Source: Hyalella azteca
Taxonomy: Eukaryota; Arthropoda; Malacostraca; Amphipoda; Hyalellidae
NCBI RefSeq assembly: GCF_000764305.2
Contig: NW_025934535.1
Coordinates: 62,001-126,000 of the forward strand
Direction of reading: 5' to 3'
DNA length: 64,000 nt
The translations under genes and the position numbers were made by a program. The notes beneath the pieces are model-generated. The model searched no databases. It was not told the DNA's origin and saw only the letters and a list, made by a program, of their open reading frames with translations. Of this stretch, positions 13,176 through 25,290 are shown piece after piece; within the stretch, counting starts at the first letter, position 1; each line of letters starts with the position of its first letter.

Positions 13176-15059
13176 ATGAGACATGGGCCTGAAAGCATGC
13201 CAAGTTGACAGAGAAAGAGAGCATGATAACATGTCTGTTTCAACTGATAGGCTATGAACAATCATCATTTCAATATGCTTGATACAACTCATGTACTATG
13301 AGTAATCATACATGATGAAAGCCGTCATGATTCGGACACGGTATCAGGAGTGTAGGCTTGGAAACAATGATCTTGACTGCCAGCAGATTAGCTTGACAAA
13401 CGGTAAAATCATCGTACAAATTATGATTATTGCAAACATCGTTAACTGTGCATCGTTTTAAGGCGAGGATTATTCGTCTAGACTTCACTGCATGCTAGGT
13501 CGACCCTCAAATGCAAAACAAATTTGCACTCAAATTCATAATGATTCCAATAAAAAAATATTTACTTATATTCAGGTATAAATAAATGTAATGTATACGG
13601 TTTTACAATCATTAGACTCGGATTATTTCACGTACATCAGTAGAGTAATAATGTGAATAACGGAGCGTCATGTGTGTGAATTGTAGGCTTTATAGGCGTC
13701 ATTGACCTTCATCTATTCACCAGGCGGGATTAGTTTGCCTCCATGATAATCTTCAAGAGATTTATTAGTGAATGTGAAGCTTAGGCTAGACTGCCTAATC
13801 ATGTGGCAGAATACAGAACCCGACTACACTTAGTCACTTCAGTTAATGAAATGAATTTTATTTAATCATATGGGTGACCTTGGTTCATTAAAAGTAGAGG
13901 AGAAGTGAACCGAATAGAATTAAAAATAAGAAGATTGAAAACCGATTTAAGTGAGACTTTCTATTTGATGCAATAAAAAAATAACTTCTAAATTGTAAAC
14001 AAATGATGATTTTAGGCAATTCTTATTCAACCACGTGGCAACACGGGAAATTGACTAAACCGAAATAGTAAACACCAACACAATTAAGGCATTGGTTCGG
14101 TCAAATTACTTCAACAATTGGAATTGCGTTGCCACAGCGTAGTTGTATCCGGTCTCGCTCTCCGTCCTACACCTGTTGAAGTGACTCGATTAGCCCGGTA
14201 TTTTTTCTACGAATAATTTCACGAATGATATTTATTACATGCTGAAAAAGAACATTCCTTTCAATCAGCATTTTCCCATTTTACTACAAAAAATTTATAA
14301 ATCTGCCCCAGTAGGTTTTCTATTCCAAGTACACGATTCGCTGCTCGAAGGGTTTTGGTCTTCACGAATGCGCACAAGAGTCACGTCCTCCTTTACAATT
14401 AAAGACTACGTAAATTCTGAGAATTTTTTAGGGTCTTTAGCTTAATGTATTCAATTATGTCCTATCACTAGAGTCTTGCGTACAAGACAGGGCATGACAT
14501 TCTTGTCGCATAGGAGTATGACCGATTCTGCAATTATCGCAGAAAGACCAAGTCAATGTCTGTCTTCCTACTTCCTTAGCTGCTCAAGAGCATCGGCTTG
14601 AAGGCTAAGAGCAGAAAAATAATAAATTTGTTCGTTATTGTACAAAGTTTATATTTTGTATGTTAATAAACATTCTGTATAATAGTAGCTTAAACACAAT
14701 GGCGAAACTAAAGCAAAACAGACAAACGCTACAAAATACAAGTTACTCTTGGTGAAGATCATTAAAAATTCGGTGATCCTGATGCTGGGTGTTGATATTC
14801 TTCATTGCGATGCACTAAAGGAATAAATTGTATTGATCTGTTTGGTCAATTTGATGGTCTCTTAATTCATACATTGATAAAAAACCTTTTAAACAAAAAA
14901 CTGAATAACCCTGCTGTATTAACTCGTTAATATTAGCCGAGAAGCACAAAATTTTCATCGACATTCTGATAGCAAGGTATAGGAAAGGTTGAGTTTAGGG
15001 AGGCATTCTAAAATACACTGAAAACACCGTCTTTTCACCACTACATAAATTGTTGATTT
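13176..15059. other. No supported gene
   Basis: AT-rich with scattered small open frames (for example 14239-14445 plus and 13306-13488 minus). None has a recognisable domain or convincing splice context. Confidence 0.4.
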
Positions 15060-15137
15060 TTCATCATGTCAGAAAATATTTTTCATCAAGTCAGAAAATA
15101 TTTTTCATCAAGTAAGAAAATATATTTCATCATGTGC
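15060..15137. repeat. Tandem repeat, 22-bp unit, 3-4 copies
   Basis: TCATCAAGTCAGAAAATATT plus TT repeats, with ATCATG or ATCAAG variants. Confidence 0.8.
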
Positions 15138-15547
15138 TGATGCTTTGCTGTTCAAAGTTTATTTTGACATGCAGGAGTGTTGCGGCAGCATCCAGCTGGA
15201 AAATACAAGACACAAAAGTATGACAAAACAAAAAAAATGATAAAACAGCAAAAATAGGACAAAACAGCAGGAGTCTTTCCCGCAGTGATCAGTGCTACAG
15301 ATGATCGCTCCGTGATTGCACATCTGATTGATCTCATATTGTAAGACTTTCTACTCGCAATTCTCTCGAGGTAATGATCTTTAAATGAGCATTTTTCACA
15401 TGGTGAGTGTTTTATACATCGATGTTATACATCGAAGATGTTGAGCATAGAGCATTAACATCATTCAAGCATTCATCCTTCCTGACATTTGATGGGCTGC
15501 TACGTGACGAGTTGATATGGTGGTAATCAACTGGTGGAGAGTCCAAC

Positions 15548-15790
15548 ACGATATCCACGACCGCAGCAACACGATATCCACGGCCGCAGCGACACGATAT
15601 CCACGACCGCAGCAACACGATATCCACGACCGCAGCGACACGATATCCACGACCGCAGCAACACGATATCCACGACCGCAGCAACACGATATCCACGATT
15701 ACAGCAACCCGATATCCACGACCGCAGGCACACGATATCCACGACCACAGCAAAACGATATCCACGACCGCAGGCAACACGATATCCAAA
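15548..15790. repeat. Minisatellite, 23-bp unit, about 10 copies
   Basis: The unit is CACGATATCCACGACCGCAG plus CAA, GC-richer than its surroundings. Three frames on each strand stay open through it, which explains the many overlapping open frames here. None is a gene. Confidence 0.93.
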
Positions 15791-15799
15791 GACTGCAAA

Positions 15800-18700
15800 A
15801 CAGTTACTACAGAGAAAGGAAATTAATTAAATAAATAATTGAAATGAAATTGAACATAAATAATAAATATGTTTTTTTAAAGATAGTAAGAATTTTTGGT
15901 GAGTTTTCTTTGCTTTTAAGTTTTTAGTGAATTTGCGATTCAAGCAAACGAGAATCATTATTAGTTATATTAGTTATATAGGGTAATTAATTTCCTAAAC
16001 AAGGTTTGATACGAGCGCTGTTGTGAGCATGGCTGTGGTGGGCACTTGAGGCTCAGAAAGCAAAGCTTTTTATCAAGTTTGACGGATGAATTATTTACGG
16101 ACTATGAAATCCTTTAGTTTGTGATGAATTCTAAAGAATATGAAACTAGTTTCCTCAGATAAATTCATTATTTTTATCTTAAAGGTAAAATAAAACAGAA
16201 CCGCAATTGAATTCCCGGAATTTATTAACATTCCCTCACTTGGTAAAAAATTTAGTGCAAAATATCGTTCGTTTTAATGGTGCGGATACAAAGAATGATG
16301 CCTGCAAAAAGTTCCGTCAATTTATTATTAGTTCTAATTGGCTTCTGTTCAACATCAATAGGAAATACTTTGAAAACTGTTATTAGATTTATTATCCTTT
16401 ATTTAGTCTCCTTCTCTTCATTTCCTCGGTTAAAGAGGAAATGGCATGCAACTGAGACTTTAAATCTTTCATGCTCGTTCAGTGCAACATCAAAAATGCA
16501 AACAATACGAAGAATGATTCAGCATGATTCATCACTATTATGCAAACACAGGCATTGCATGGCACTGGCATCGTAAACAACATCCTTGTGCTAAAAAAAA
16601 TCCAGAATAATTTTCCCAGCTATACGCACAAATCAAATGTGTTCAAGTGCTTAAAAAGTTCTTATTTAGAACAGAAAATTAATGGAATTTAAATGAGAAA
16701 ATACTTTTAGGAGTCCAGAAAACTATTACTTACTGATATTGCTTCATTAAATTTCAGGCCTTCAAAGGCCAGCTTAAAAACGTGCAAGTCAATTCACGGC
16801 GCTGAGGGCATCAAAGCAAGTGTTGAATGACTTAACTTATATTATTTCATGTCGCTTTAAAATAAATTGAATATTATTCTATTAAAATTGTCTTCTGCGC
16901 TGCAGCGACTGCAGTGGAATTTAGTTTCTAAAGCAGAGTTGCCAAAAAGTTCAACGTAAAAATAACGATGTATTCATTACAACGATTTATTGCTTGCATG
17001 AGAGATGAATTTCGCAGCAAAATGTTGAGGTTACTTGCTTTGAACTCGTCAGACTAACATCCAACTCCGAATTCCTTGTAATGACAGATGAAACAATAAA
17101 TTTAGCTCTATTTTAGTGTGCGTTTATTTGGTTTGTTTCAACGCCCACTAGAACGATCTTCTTACTCATGGTTCTTAGAGCTGTGATTTGGTGAGTAACT
17201 TGGTGCATTACAGGTGTAGTAGGTTCACGTCGACTCATGTTGCTTTCGTTTTATTCATTCCCAATTACATTATTATGGAAAAGAAGATAATATGCAGAAG
17301 ATTTTGAAAAGTTACTGAAAATAGAAGCGAGCTGAAAGACATTAAAGCTCATACGATTTGAATATTGAATATCCATTATCATGTTGAATATAAGCTGGGC
17401 AAAATAACGTGTGTTAAACAAAAGAGGAAGAAAGAAAACTGCTTCAAATGTCAGTATGAGGCAAACTCTGAAACAATTTAGCGGGACGCGTTTCAATGCT
17501 ATGATCATTTTATTTTGGAATTTTTTAACTATTTACTGTATTTTAACGGCATAGTAATGCTGGCCTCCCAATGCTTTGGCCGGCCATTGGTCGGCCGCTG
17601 ATGGACGAAGCCTTCACTCAGAGGAAAAAATGTGACTGTGTCCAAATGGCGATAATCTTACGGTGGCGGGGAAGATAGCGCGGCGGTGGCGGGGAAGATA
17701 GCGCGGCGGTGGCTCGATTAAAAAAGCAAAATATTCTTATAACGCAGCGGGAAGATAAGGCAGATAACATCGGCCGATAAAGAAGACGGCGAAGGAGCGC
17801 CAACGAAAATCAATGCAGAGCAGAGGTGATAATTTTTGCTGTGAAGAAGCCACTGGAATAAGAAGCCGCCTGCAGCACTTGGGAAAATAAATGGATCTTA
17901 CTGTCCAAATACTGAAACACATTCTAAACTACAGCACGAGCAGAGAGCGGACGTAGCACTGATGTGCACATATATGTACTCGTTCAAACTGGGTTAAGAT
18001 GACATCTGAAACAACAATAATTTCATTGTTAATTGGACAGTCTCACACATTACCTAAGTGATGTGTTCCAAATTGTAGCTGTTCTATATATCGCCACTGT
18101 AGAATGGATCATGCAATGGGCATTGACAGTAATCTGAATCTTAATACAAAAAAGTCGTTATATTTATAAGATTTCTTTCCCCTGAAGCTCCGGATTGTAG
18201 CAAAGAACATAATGTATATTTTTTGCGTACTAAAAGTCACCACAATAAAGAGCTAAGTTCTCTTTAAGTCAGTTTGGATTTGCGGAAAAAGTCGCACGCA
18301 GAGCGGCTCGGCAAGCTCAACGTCTGCACAATTTTCGGCAAAAGATATTAATAGAAAGCGGGTATAGTGCACTAAAATTATAAGTTAAGTTACCATTATA
18401 AAAATTAGAAAATCTACCAATTTTAAAAATCAGGAAATCTACAATCAAGACTAGTGTAACTGAGTTTGCAGTGATTGCTTTTGCGAGAAGTAAATGAAGA
18501 TGAAATACGACTGATTATTGACAATTTACAATACTTTTTGCGATGGTAAAACTTTTAAAATATCACATGAATTTATTGCTGTTTAGATAATGGGAGCAGG
18601 AATAAAAACCAAAACATACAAAGAATATCCTGCTCATCAAGCTGAAGCTCGTATGTGGAAATAACCAAACCGTGCATTTATGAAACTATAATGTTAAATT

Positions 18701-18813
18701 ATTTATAATTTTCCAGTTTAAGCTAAGCCTGACATCAAAGATATATTTTAAAGGGTGTCTTCTAGCACGCGCGGCGCGATGACGGCCGAACATCGAAATT
18801 CTGCGCACACAAC
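15800..18813. other. No supported gene
   Basis: AT-rich. A 23-bp unit (GGCGGTGGCGGGGAAGATAG plus CGC) occurs twice in tandem at about 17662-17715. A membrane-like open frame at 16277-16576 has no splice or family support. Confidence 0.4.
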
Positions 18814-18945
18814 ACATCGATGGCGTGCAGCACATACATCGATGGCGTGCAGCACATACATCGATGGCGTGCAGCACATACATCGATGGCGTGCAGCACA
18901 TAAATCGATGGCGTGCAGCACATACATCGATGACGTGCAGCACAT
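18814..18945. repeat. Minisatellite, 22-bp unit, 6 copies
   Basis: Near-perfect copies of CACATACATCGATGGCGTGC plus AG. Each contains ATCGAT and a short GCAGCACA block. Several frames are open on both strands only because of the repeat. Confidence 0.93.
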
Positions 18946-19892
18946 TTAGTGTTCAAAGTATCGGTCATATTCTTCGACTTTTCAGACCGTATGCTGCGAG
19001 TTTTGCACTACGATACAAGTTAAATCCTGGTCTAGCCTGAATACTACAACAAAAAATTGTGACATGTCTCAACACGGTAACAGCTTTGCGCAGTTTCTGA
19101 TCGCTTTTAAAATGATCAATTTGATAAACCCGTGCCTTGCCTTGAATCTTCATCGCTGATACAGCAAGCCGACAGCAACACATGGATATTGCGATATATG
19201 AAATGGCTCCACAAAATACTGTCCTATATTAAATTCTGCATCGCGAAACAGTACCACATGAAACGGGTCCACATGGTGTGGCACAACATGAAACAGCTCC
19301 GCATGATACGGTTTCACAGGAATAAACAAATCATGTCAGCAACGCATAAACACAGGTTAAAGCTGATACTCACTTTCACGCAAGGCTACCTCTACTTATT
19401 ACAGTTAGCGCTAAATTTTGCAGCGCCCCCGGCCGATATGAGACGCTAATCGCAATAAAATTGACAGTAAATGATCGTAGACTTCGGCCAATTTCGTCGG
19501 CCCATTTCGGCCGTTAACTTCACTACAGGACGCGAGGGAACGTTTGCTGCTCGACACAACTCTGATTGCGGAAGCTGGAGCAATGATTGCTGGTGTCTAG
19601 TTATGATTGCTTGTGCCAGTAATGATTACTTGTGTATTGCTGAGACATCACGACGGGGGTGATTGTGTCATTAGCGGTGGTGATACAGGTGGTCGGAGAC
19701 GGTGCTGTGGGATTGAAATTGTGACGGTGTTGACGCAAGAGATTTTGTACGGTTGTGTGATGATGTCGGTAGTCGATGCGTTTGGTAAAATGGAAACGTG
19801 ACTGAAGGATGGAGTCCTGCGGTGTCCGCATAGTCGGGGTGGTAGTGACAATCTCTGACAGTTCGCGCTGACAATATATTGTTGTCAAGAAT

Positions 19893-20593
19893 CTTAACAA
19901 AGGTAAAGTTATGCGGAGGATTGCACCTCACCATAAAACAGTAATAGTCAAGGTTGAATGCTTGTCATAAAGCTTGCAAGAAATGAAACAAGTTCGAAGT
20001 AATGAGATATAAAGTTTGCACAGAGGTCGAGATGCTACATCGCTACTTGGCATCGGACAGCATAGAAATTGAGGAGAAGCAACTTGTTCGCGATCTTGAA
20101 GTGTTGATGAGTACCGAAGCCACGTTCGATGACCCTTGGCGCAACCAAGCAGAAAACGGATGGGGTGGATCTGGTGGACATTTAAAACGAGAGCAGCAGA
20201 GCTAATGATTACACTCTTCAGAGCTCTCGTACTCCCCAGTCTGGAGTATTGCTGCCAGCTTTGCGCACCGCATGGAGACGGATGACGACGAAAGCGGCGC
20301 ATCAGTGTGACCGTGGACTAAGACGTCCTAAACTTTTCATAAGGCCACTAGCCCATAAGGTCAAAAGATGGAAGCCCGTGTATTCAAAAGTTAGCATGTG
20401 AGTGAAACCTCTTGTATTTTCAAAATTTAGCGAGAGATTAGAACCCAGCGCATGGTTGTGGCCCAATGCGTGATTGAGCTCTTGCGAGCGGTTGAGACCT
20501 AACTTGTTTTTGAGACCCATCGCGTAATTGAAACATAGCATGGGGCTTTGTCCGTGCGAGTTGGTGTTACATAAAGCGTGATTGAGGCCCAGA
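19893..20593. repeat. Left copy of a 701-bp tandem duplication
   Basis: The whole block recurs immediately to the right at 20594-21294. I saw only three mismatches by eye, near 20241, 20253 and 20294. The duplication breaks at CTTAACAAAGG on the left and GATTGAGGCCCAGA on the right. Confidence 0.9.
20081..20284 (+). mobile_element. Non-LTR retrotransposon fragment (end of RT ORF), left copy
   Basis: The translation carries DLEVLMSTEATFDD and, after a one-base frame change near GWG, TFKTRAAELMITLFRALVLP, then SLEYCCQLCAPHGDG and a stop. This is the segment that follows the reverse transcriptase catalytic domain in CR1/Jockey-like LINEs (typically a short RTR..MLTLYK.LV.P.LEYC block). It is short, frameshifted and not functional. 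Confidence 0.7.
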
Positions 20594-21294
20594 CTTAACA
20601 AAGGTAAAGTTATGCGGAGGATTGCACCTCACCATAAAACAGTAATAGTCAAGGTTGAATGCTTGTCATAAAGCTTGCAAGAAATGAAACAAGTTCGAAG
20701 TAATGAGATATAAAGTTTGCACAGAGGTCGAGATGCTACATCGCTACTTGGCATCGGACAGCATAGAAATTGAGGAGAAGCAACTTGTTCGCGATCTTGA
20801 AGTGTTGATGAGTACCGAAGCCACGTTCGATGACCCTTGGCGCAACCAAGCAGAAAACGGATGGGGTGGATCTGGTGGACATTTAAAACGAGAGCAGCAG
20901 AGCTAATGATTACACTCTTCAGAGCTCTCGTACTCCCCAGTTTGGAGTATTGTTGCCAGCTTTGCGCACCGCATGGAGACGGATGACGACGAAGGCGGCG
21001 CATCAGTGTGACCGTGGACTAAGACGTCCTAAACTTTTCATAAGGCCACTAGCCCATAAGGTCAAAAGATGGAAGCCCGTGTATTCAAAAGTTAGCATGT
21101 GAGTGAAACCTCTTGTATTTTCAAAATTTAGCGAGAGATTAGAACCCAGCGCATGGTTGTGGCCCAATGCGTGATTGAGCTCTTGCGAGCGGTTGAGACC
21201 TAACTTGTTTTTGAGACCCATCGCGTAATTGAAACATAGCATGGGGCTTTGTCCGTGCGAGTTGGTGTTACATAAAGCGTGATTGAGGCCCAGA
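20594..21294. repeat. Right copy of a 701-bp tandem duplication
   Basis: Nearly identical to 19893-20593. Its right end runs into a minisatellite that shares the end sequence (AAGCGTGATTGAGGCCCAG), so the array may have seeded the duplication. A very recent event or an assembly artefact would both explain the identity. Confidence 0.9.
20782..20985 (+). mobile_element. Non-LTR retrotransposon fragment (end of RT ORF), right copy
   Basis: Same fragment as at 20081-20284, carried along by the 701-bp duplication, with the same frameshift. The two copies therefore come from one insertion that was already broken. Confidence 0.7.
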
Positions 21295-21530
21295 GTAAGG
21301 CTTTATCCCACCGAGTTGGTGAGACATAAAGCGTGATTGAGGCCCAGCGTGAGGCTTTATCGTCCCAGCGAGTTGGTGAGACATGCATAGAGTGTGATTG
21401 AGGCCCAGCGTGAGGCTTTGTCCCAGCGAGTTGGTAAGACATAAAGCGTGATTGAGGCACAGCAGAAGGCTTTATCCCACCGAGTTGGTGAGGCAAAAAG
21501 TGTAACTGAGACAGCGTGAGCCTGAGATTT
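21255..21530. repeat. Minisatellite with unit of about 60 bp
   Basis: Repeats of GAGTTGGTGAGACATAAAGC, GTGATTGAGGCCCAGCGTGA and GGCTTTATCCCA in tandem, about four to five copies with length variation. Confidence 0.85.
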
Positions 21531-22179
21531 AGCTCAGAGCTCCGGTGTTGCGTGTCCTCCATCGCACAGTCTGACTGCAAGCTGATGTATCGTGGAAGTT
21601 ACACAATTCAATGCACTCGCTTCTAAACGTCCTCTACAACCGCCAGCATTGAACCGTTTACAATGTTTAGACGTGCTGCATGTAGGCAGGTATACACTGC
21701 AACCGGCCAACATCTGTATATTTGACTTTAAGACGCGCAAGTTCCCATGCAGACAATACAAATAATGGTTATTTCATACTTGTCTTGCGTGGCTGCAATT
21801 TTTTCAGAATTTCGTTTCCCATTACTGAATGCTCTATGCAAAATTACAAATAATTCGAACGCCATTGCTTATACGTTTAACTCAACGGTATACCTGAAAG
21901 TCTCCGAGGAGGATTTTTGCCGAGGAGCCTTTATTATAAGTATATTGTATTTATTTAGGGAAATGATTATTTTTTTGCATGATTTTTTGTCTGATCAAAT
22001 ACGAAAAGTGCAAAGAAAGCGCGATTGAGATGGTAAGTAAAACCCAAAATATCACCTGCAAAGTATATATGAACAACATCAACACATTGGCATGCAGAAC
22101 TTTTTATGCTGTGCGAAAAGCGCATCAGCGGAGCAGAATTCAGATTGATTCGCATTATATTTTACAATTATTAATGCAG

Positions 22180-22320
22180 ACTCCAGCGACTAACAGCAGC
22201 GAGTCTCGGAGCTTAAGTTCAGACCCCAGCGACTAGCAGCAGCGAGACTCGGAGCTTAAGTTCAGACTCCAGCGACTGGCAGCAGCGAGACTCGGAGCTT
22301 AAGTTCAGACTCAAGCGCGT
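22180..22320. repeat. Tandem repeat, unit about 43 bp, 3 copies
   Basis: CCAGCGACTAGCAGCAGCGA followed by GACTCGGAGCTTAAGTTCAG recurs three times. It overlaps the end of an unassigned open frame. Confidence 0.85.
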
Positions 22321-22740
22321 ATAGGAGTGCGTCTCTGAGTTTAATTAAGCTTAGTCTCCAGCAACTAGTAGTCTGGTGCTCGGGGTCTACAGGATGAAAA
22401 AATGAGATGAGATCTTGGGTGAAAACGCCAGCCCAATCAGTACCTAGTATTTAGGCTATACTTTTTCCGCGGCTTTATAACACATATATTTTCTTAATAG
22501 CAGAAATAATTTCATCACCGAAAGTGATGAGAAAAGTGAAAAATAATAAACCAAAAGAGAAGTAGCGATAAAAACACTAGCCACAGATGCGTCGTGAACG
22601 TACTCATAAGGAATTTAATGTGCAATAAAATGCTATTTAAATCGCACTTCAGCTGCAGATATTGTCTAGGTATTCGAGGAAATCACTGCCTGTTTTATGC
22701 GTCCAAATTGGGAATCTGGAGACGTCGCTATTTATGCGTC

Positions 22741-22754
22741 GTTGCCATAGCGAC
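22741..22754. promoter_or_regulatory. X-box-like motif (possible RFX site)
   Basis: GTTGCCATAGCGAC matches the imperfect palindrome bound by RFX factors (GTTGCC-AT-RGNRAC). GTCGCTAT some 20 bp to the left and ATAGCGAC inside the motif form a longer inverted repeat. No gene is identified next to it, so this is motif evidence only. Confidence 0.35.
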
Positions 22755-22977
22755 GGGGCCAAGTTCTTCCGTGTAAAAACAAGCAACGGACATTTGTACT
22801 GCGTTCTAAATGCCGCACAACGAAGCCCTTGACAGAGATTGGCTGGGAGGTGCTTTTGTCAATACAGGTTTTAAACTCTTTCGGAAACGCAGATCTTTCG
22901 GAAAAAATGCAGATCTAACACGACAACATTTATTATTATTTGAATACAGACAAGACAAGACAAGAGGAGAAGTCCCA

Positions 22978-23245
22978 GTAACTATCATCCTGTCAGTGTG
23001 ACAAGTATTGTGCGTAAGGTAATGGAATCTATTGTGAAGGATCGGATTATATATATCGATCACTTTACTGTTCACTATCTCCTATCAGACTGTCAACATG
23101 GCTTTATTGCCGGTTGATCCTGCACCACAAGCCTCTTGTCTACGTTGAACTATTGGACTCGCCTGCTGGACGAATGGGAGCCAGTGGATGTAGTGTACTT
23201 CGATTTTGCCAAAGCATTTGACAGTATTACTCCACATGAGAACAT
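22978..23245 (+). mobile_element. LINE fragment, N-terminal part of RT domain, decayed
   Basis: Frames here read NYHPVSVTSIVRKVMES, CQHGFIAG, a stop, then SCTTSLLSTLN and VVYFDFAKAFDS. These are reverse transcriptase motifs up to the first catalytic block. The fragment is clearly related to the better copy that starts at 23478 but has an in-frame stop and ends abruptly after the AFDS block. Confidence 0.8.
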
Positions 23246-23477
23246 TGTTAATTTCAATTCGATCAAGATAGGTTCCCAAAACTACCGCATTCGAGTAATT
23301 TCTTCATCTCCTTGTTGCGATATGTTCATAAACATTTCCTAGTGCTAGCCCTCTCCTTGTTTAACCCGGTAGCGACTCACGCTATTGGCGACGTGAAATA
23401 GACAACCTCCTAGCCGGCACTCTGACGTCATTTTTCGAAAAACTTTGAACGAAGGGATCTTGAAAAAAAAGCTGCCC

Positions 23478-24540
23478 GGGCAATTATCGCCCTGTCAGTT
23501 TGACAAGTGTCGTTTGCAAGGTAATGGAATCTGTTGTGAGGGATCGATTGATCGATCATTTGAACGTTAATAATCTCCTATCAGGCTGTCAACATGGCTT
23601 TATTGCCGGGAGATCCTGCACCACTAACCTCTTGTCGACTCTGAACGATTTGACTCGCCTGCTGGACGAAAGGGAGCCAGTAGATGCAGTGTACCTCGAG
23701 TTTGCCAAAACATTTGACAGTGTCCCACACGAGCGGCTGTTGCGTAAATTAAATTCTTTGGGAATTGAGAGTATTTTACTCAAATTGATCAGAGATATTC
23801 TAGTAGGGAGACGACAATGTGTCAGTATTAATGTGGCCGTATCAGACTGGGCTTCAGTGCGCAGCGGCGTTCCACAAGGAAACGTTCTCGGGCCTGTTTT
23901 ATTCGTTGCGTTTATAAACGATCTGCCAAAAGCTGCGTCAAGCGTTTGCTCGATGTATGCTGACGACACAAAAATTTATAATACAGTGAAGAATACGTCG
24001 CAAAAAGTACAGTTACAAGGTGATCTTGACAGGCTGGTTGACTGGGCTGATAAGTGGCAGCTGAGTTTTAATGCTGACAAATGCAAAGTAATCCACCTTG
24101 GCAAGAATAATGAACAACAAGATTACAGCATGAGAAGACACGGTTGCAACGACAGAGTGATGATGTCGAAGTCGACAATGGAAAAAGATTTATGAGTTAA
24201 TGTCGACAATGAGGTAAAATTTTCTAAGCATATTGAAGCTCAAGTTAACAAAGCCAATCAACGACTTGGACTGATCAGACGCTCTTTCGAGTTCCTAGAT
24301 GCAGAAGCGATGACGCTGTGTTTGTCGCTGTCGTGCATCCGAACATAGAGTTTGGAAACGTCGTGTGGTCACCAAAACTAGAAAAGGATAACAATTTAGT
24401 TGACGGGTGTTCAAAGACGTGTAACAAGGATAATTCCAAGCTTGGAGGGCAAGTTTTATGGAGAAAGATTAAAGTTTATGAAGCTTTCAAGCCTCAGTTA
24501 TCGACGTCTGCGTGGTGACCTCATTGCAGTATACACGAAT
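23478..24540 (+). mobile_element. CR1/Jockey-like LINE, reverse transcriptase region, inactive
   Basis: A non-LTR retrotransposon polymerase segment. Motifs in order: NYRPVSLTSVVCKVMES, HGFIAGRSCTTNLL, the catalytic block AKTFDSVPH, SGVPQGNVLGPVLF, YADDTKI and ADKWQLSFNADKCKVIHLGK. The open frame (23500-24195) stops at TAA/TGA-type changes near 24193. The reading continues in shifted frames through VNKANQRLGLIRRSFEFLD, VVHPNIEFGNVVWSPKL and LSYRRLRGDLIAVY. The catalytic Asp residues of the DD pair remain, but frame breaks make the copy dead. The endonuclease part was not seen. CR1 versus Jockey clade is not settled by eye. Confidence 0.85.
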
Positions 24541-24889
24541 ATACTCATGGCTTATACAAGGTCCCAGAAGGATTACTAGAATTTGAAACATGAACCAACA
24601 CCAGGGGTTACAGCTATGAACTAAAAAACTGCGCTGCAACTCATCCACTCGACAACATTTCTTCTCGCTTCGAGTCGCCGAATCGTTGCCACTCCGAGTA
24701 TGAACGCGTTCAAAAACAGACTATGCAATGCTATACAAAGGTATATATCCAGTCTTGAAATGCCTTGCACCGTACGGAACCAGTAAATGTGCAGCAATGA
24801 CGTAAACCAACGTCAGATAAAAAGATCTTGTTAAAAAGCCAATGTTTAGATCTGTGAAAATGTCACGAAAAGTACAAGAATCGGCTACA
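24541..24889 (+). mobile_element. 3' end of the LINE, decayed
   Basis: It contains the family's final coding block (a TRG start, then FFSLRV and an AF-KNRL-like segment) and ends with TCACGAAAAGTACAAGAATC. The same terminal words occur at the LINE tails near 39235 and 50645, so they mark the element's 3' end. A short-period array follows directly. Confidence 0.7.
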
Positions 24890-25290
24890 TCAACTTAGCG
24901 TATCAACCCAGCGTATAAACTCACCGTATCCACTCAGCGTATGAACTCAGCGTATAAACCCAGCGTATAAATCCATCGTATCAACTCAGCGTATAAATCC
25001 ATCGCATCAACTCAGCGCATCCACTCAACGTATCAACTCAGCGTATAAAGTAAGCGTATCCACTCAACGTATCAACTCAGCGTATAAAGTAAGCGTATCC
25101 ACTCAACGTATCAACTCGGTTTATAAACCCAGCGTATACTCAATTAGTTCACTCAGTGTATCAATTACGCGTATCGACTACGGGTGTCCATTCATTGTTT
25201 AAATTACCTGTACCCGCCCAGTGTATCAATTTATCAATTACGCTTAGCCGCCCAGCGTATCAATTACGCGTAACAACTCAGCGTATCCAT
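24890..25290. repeat. Short-period array (about 12-13 bp) at the LINE tail
   Basis: Variants of CAACTCAGCGTAT and AAACCCAGCGTAT repeat for 400 bp and become irregular to the right. The array begins directly at the LINE 3' end, which fits LINE families that end in short tandem repeats. Confidence 0.85.

Noticed and set aside
15412..15834. Five overlapping open frames that look like repetitive proteins
   Set aside because: All are frames of the 23-bp array.
19928..21003. Two 124-residue minus-strand frames that are identical
   Set aside because: They are antisense to the duplicated LINE fragment. Their identity reflects the 701-bp duplication, not selection.
21747..22028. 93-residue frame with hydrophobic segments
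   Set aside because: No conserved motif, no splice context, and its end passes toward a tandem repeat. Chance is likely.
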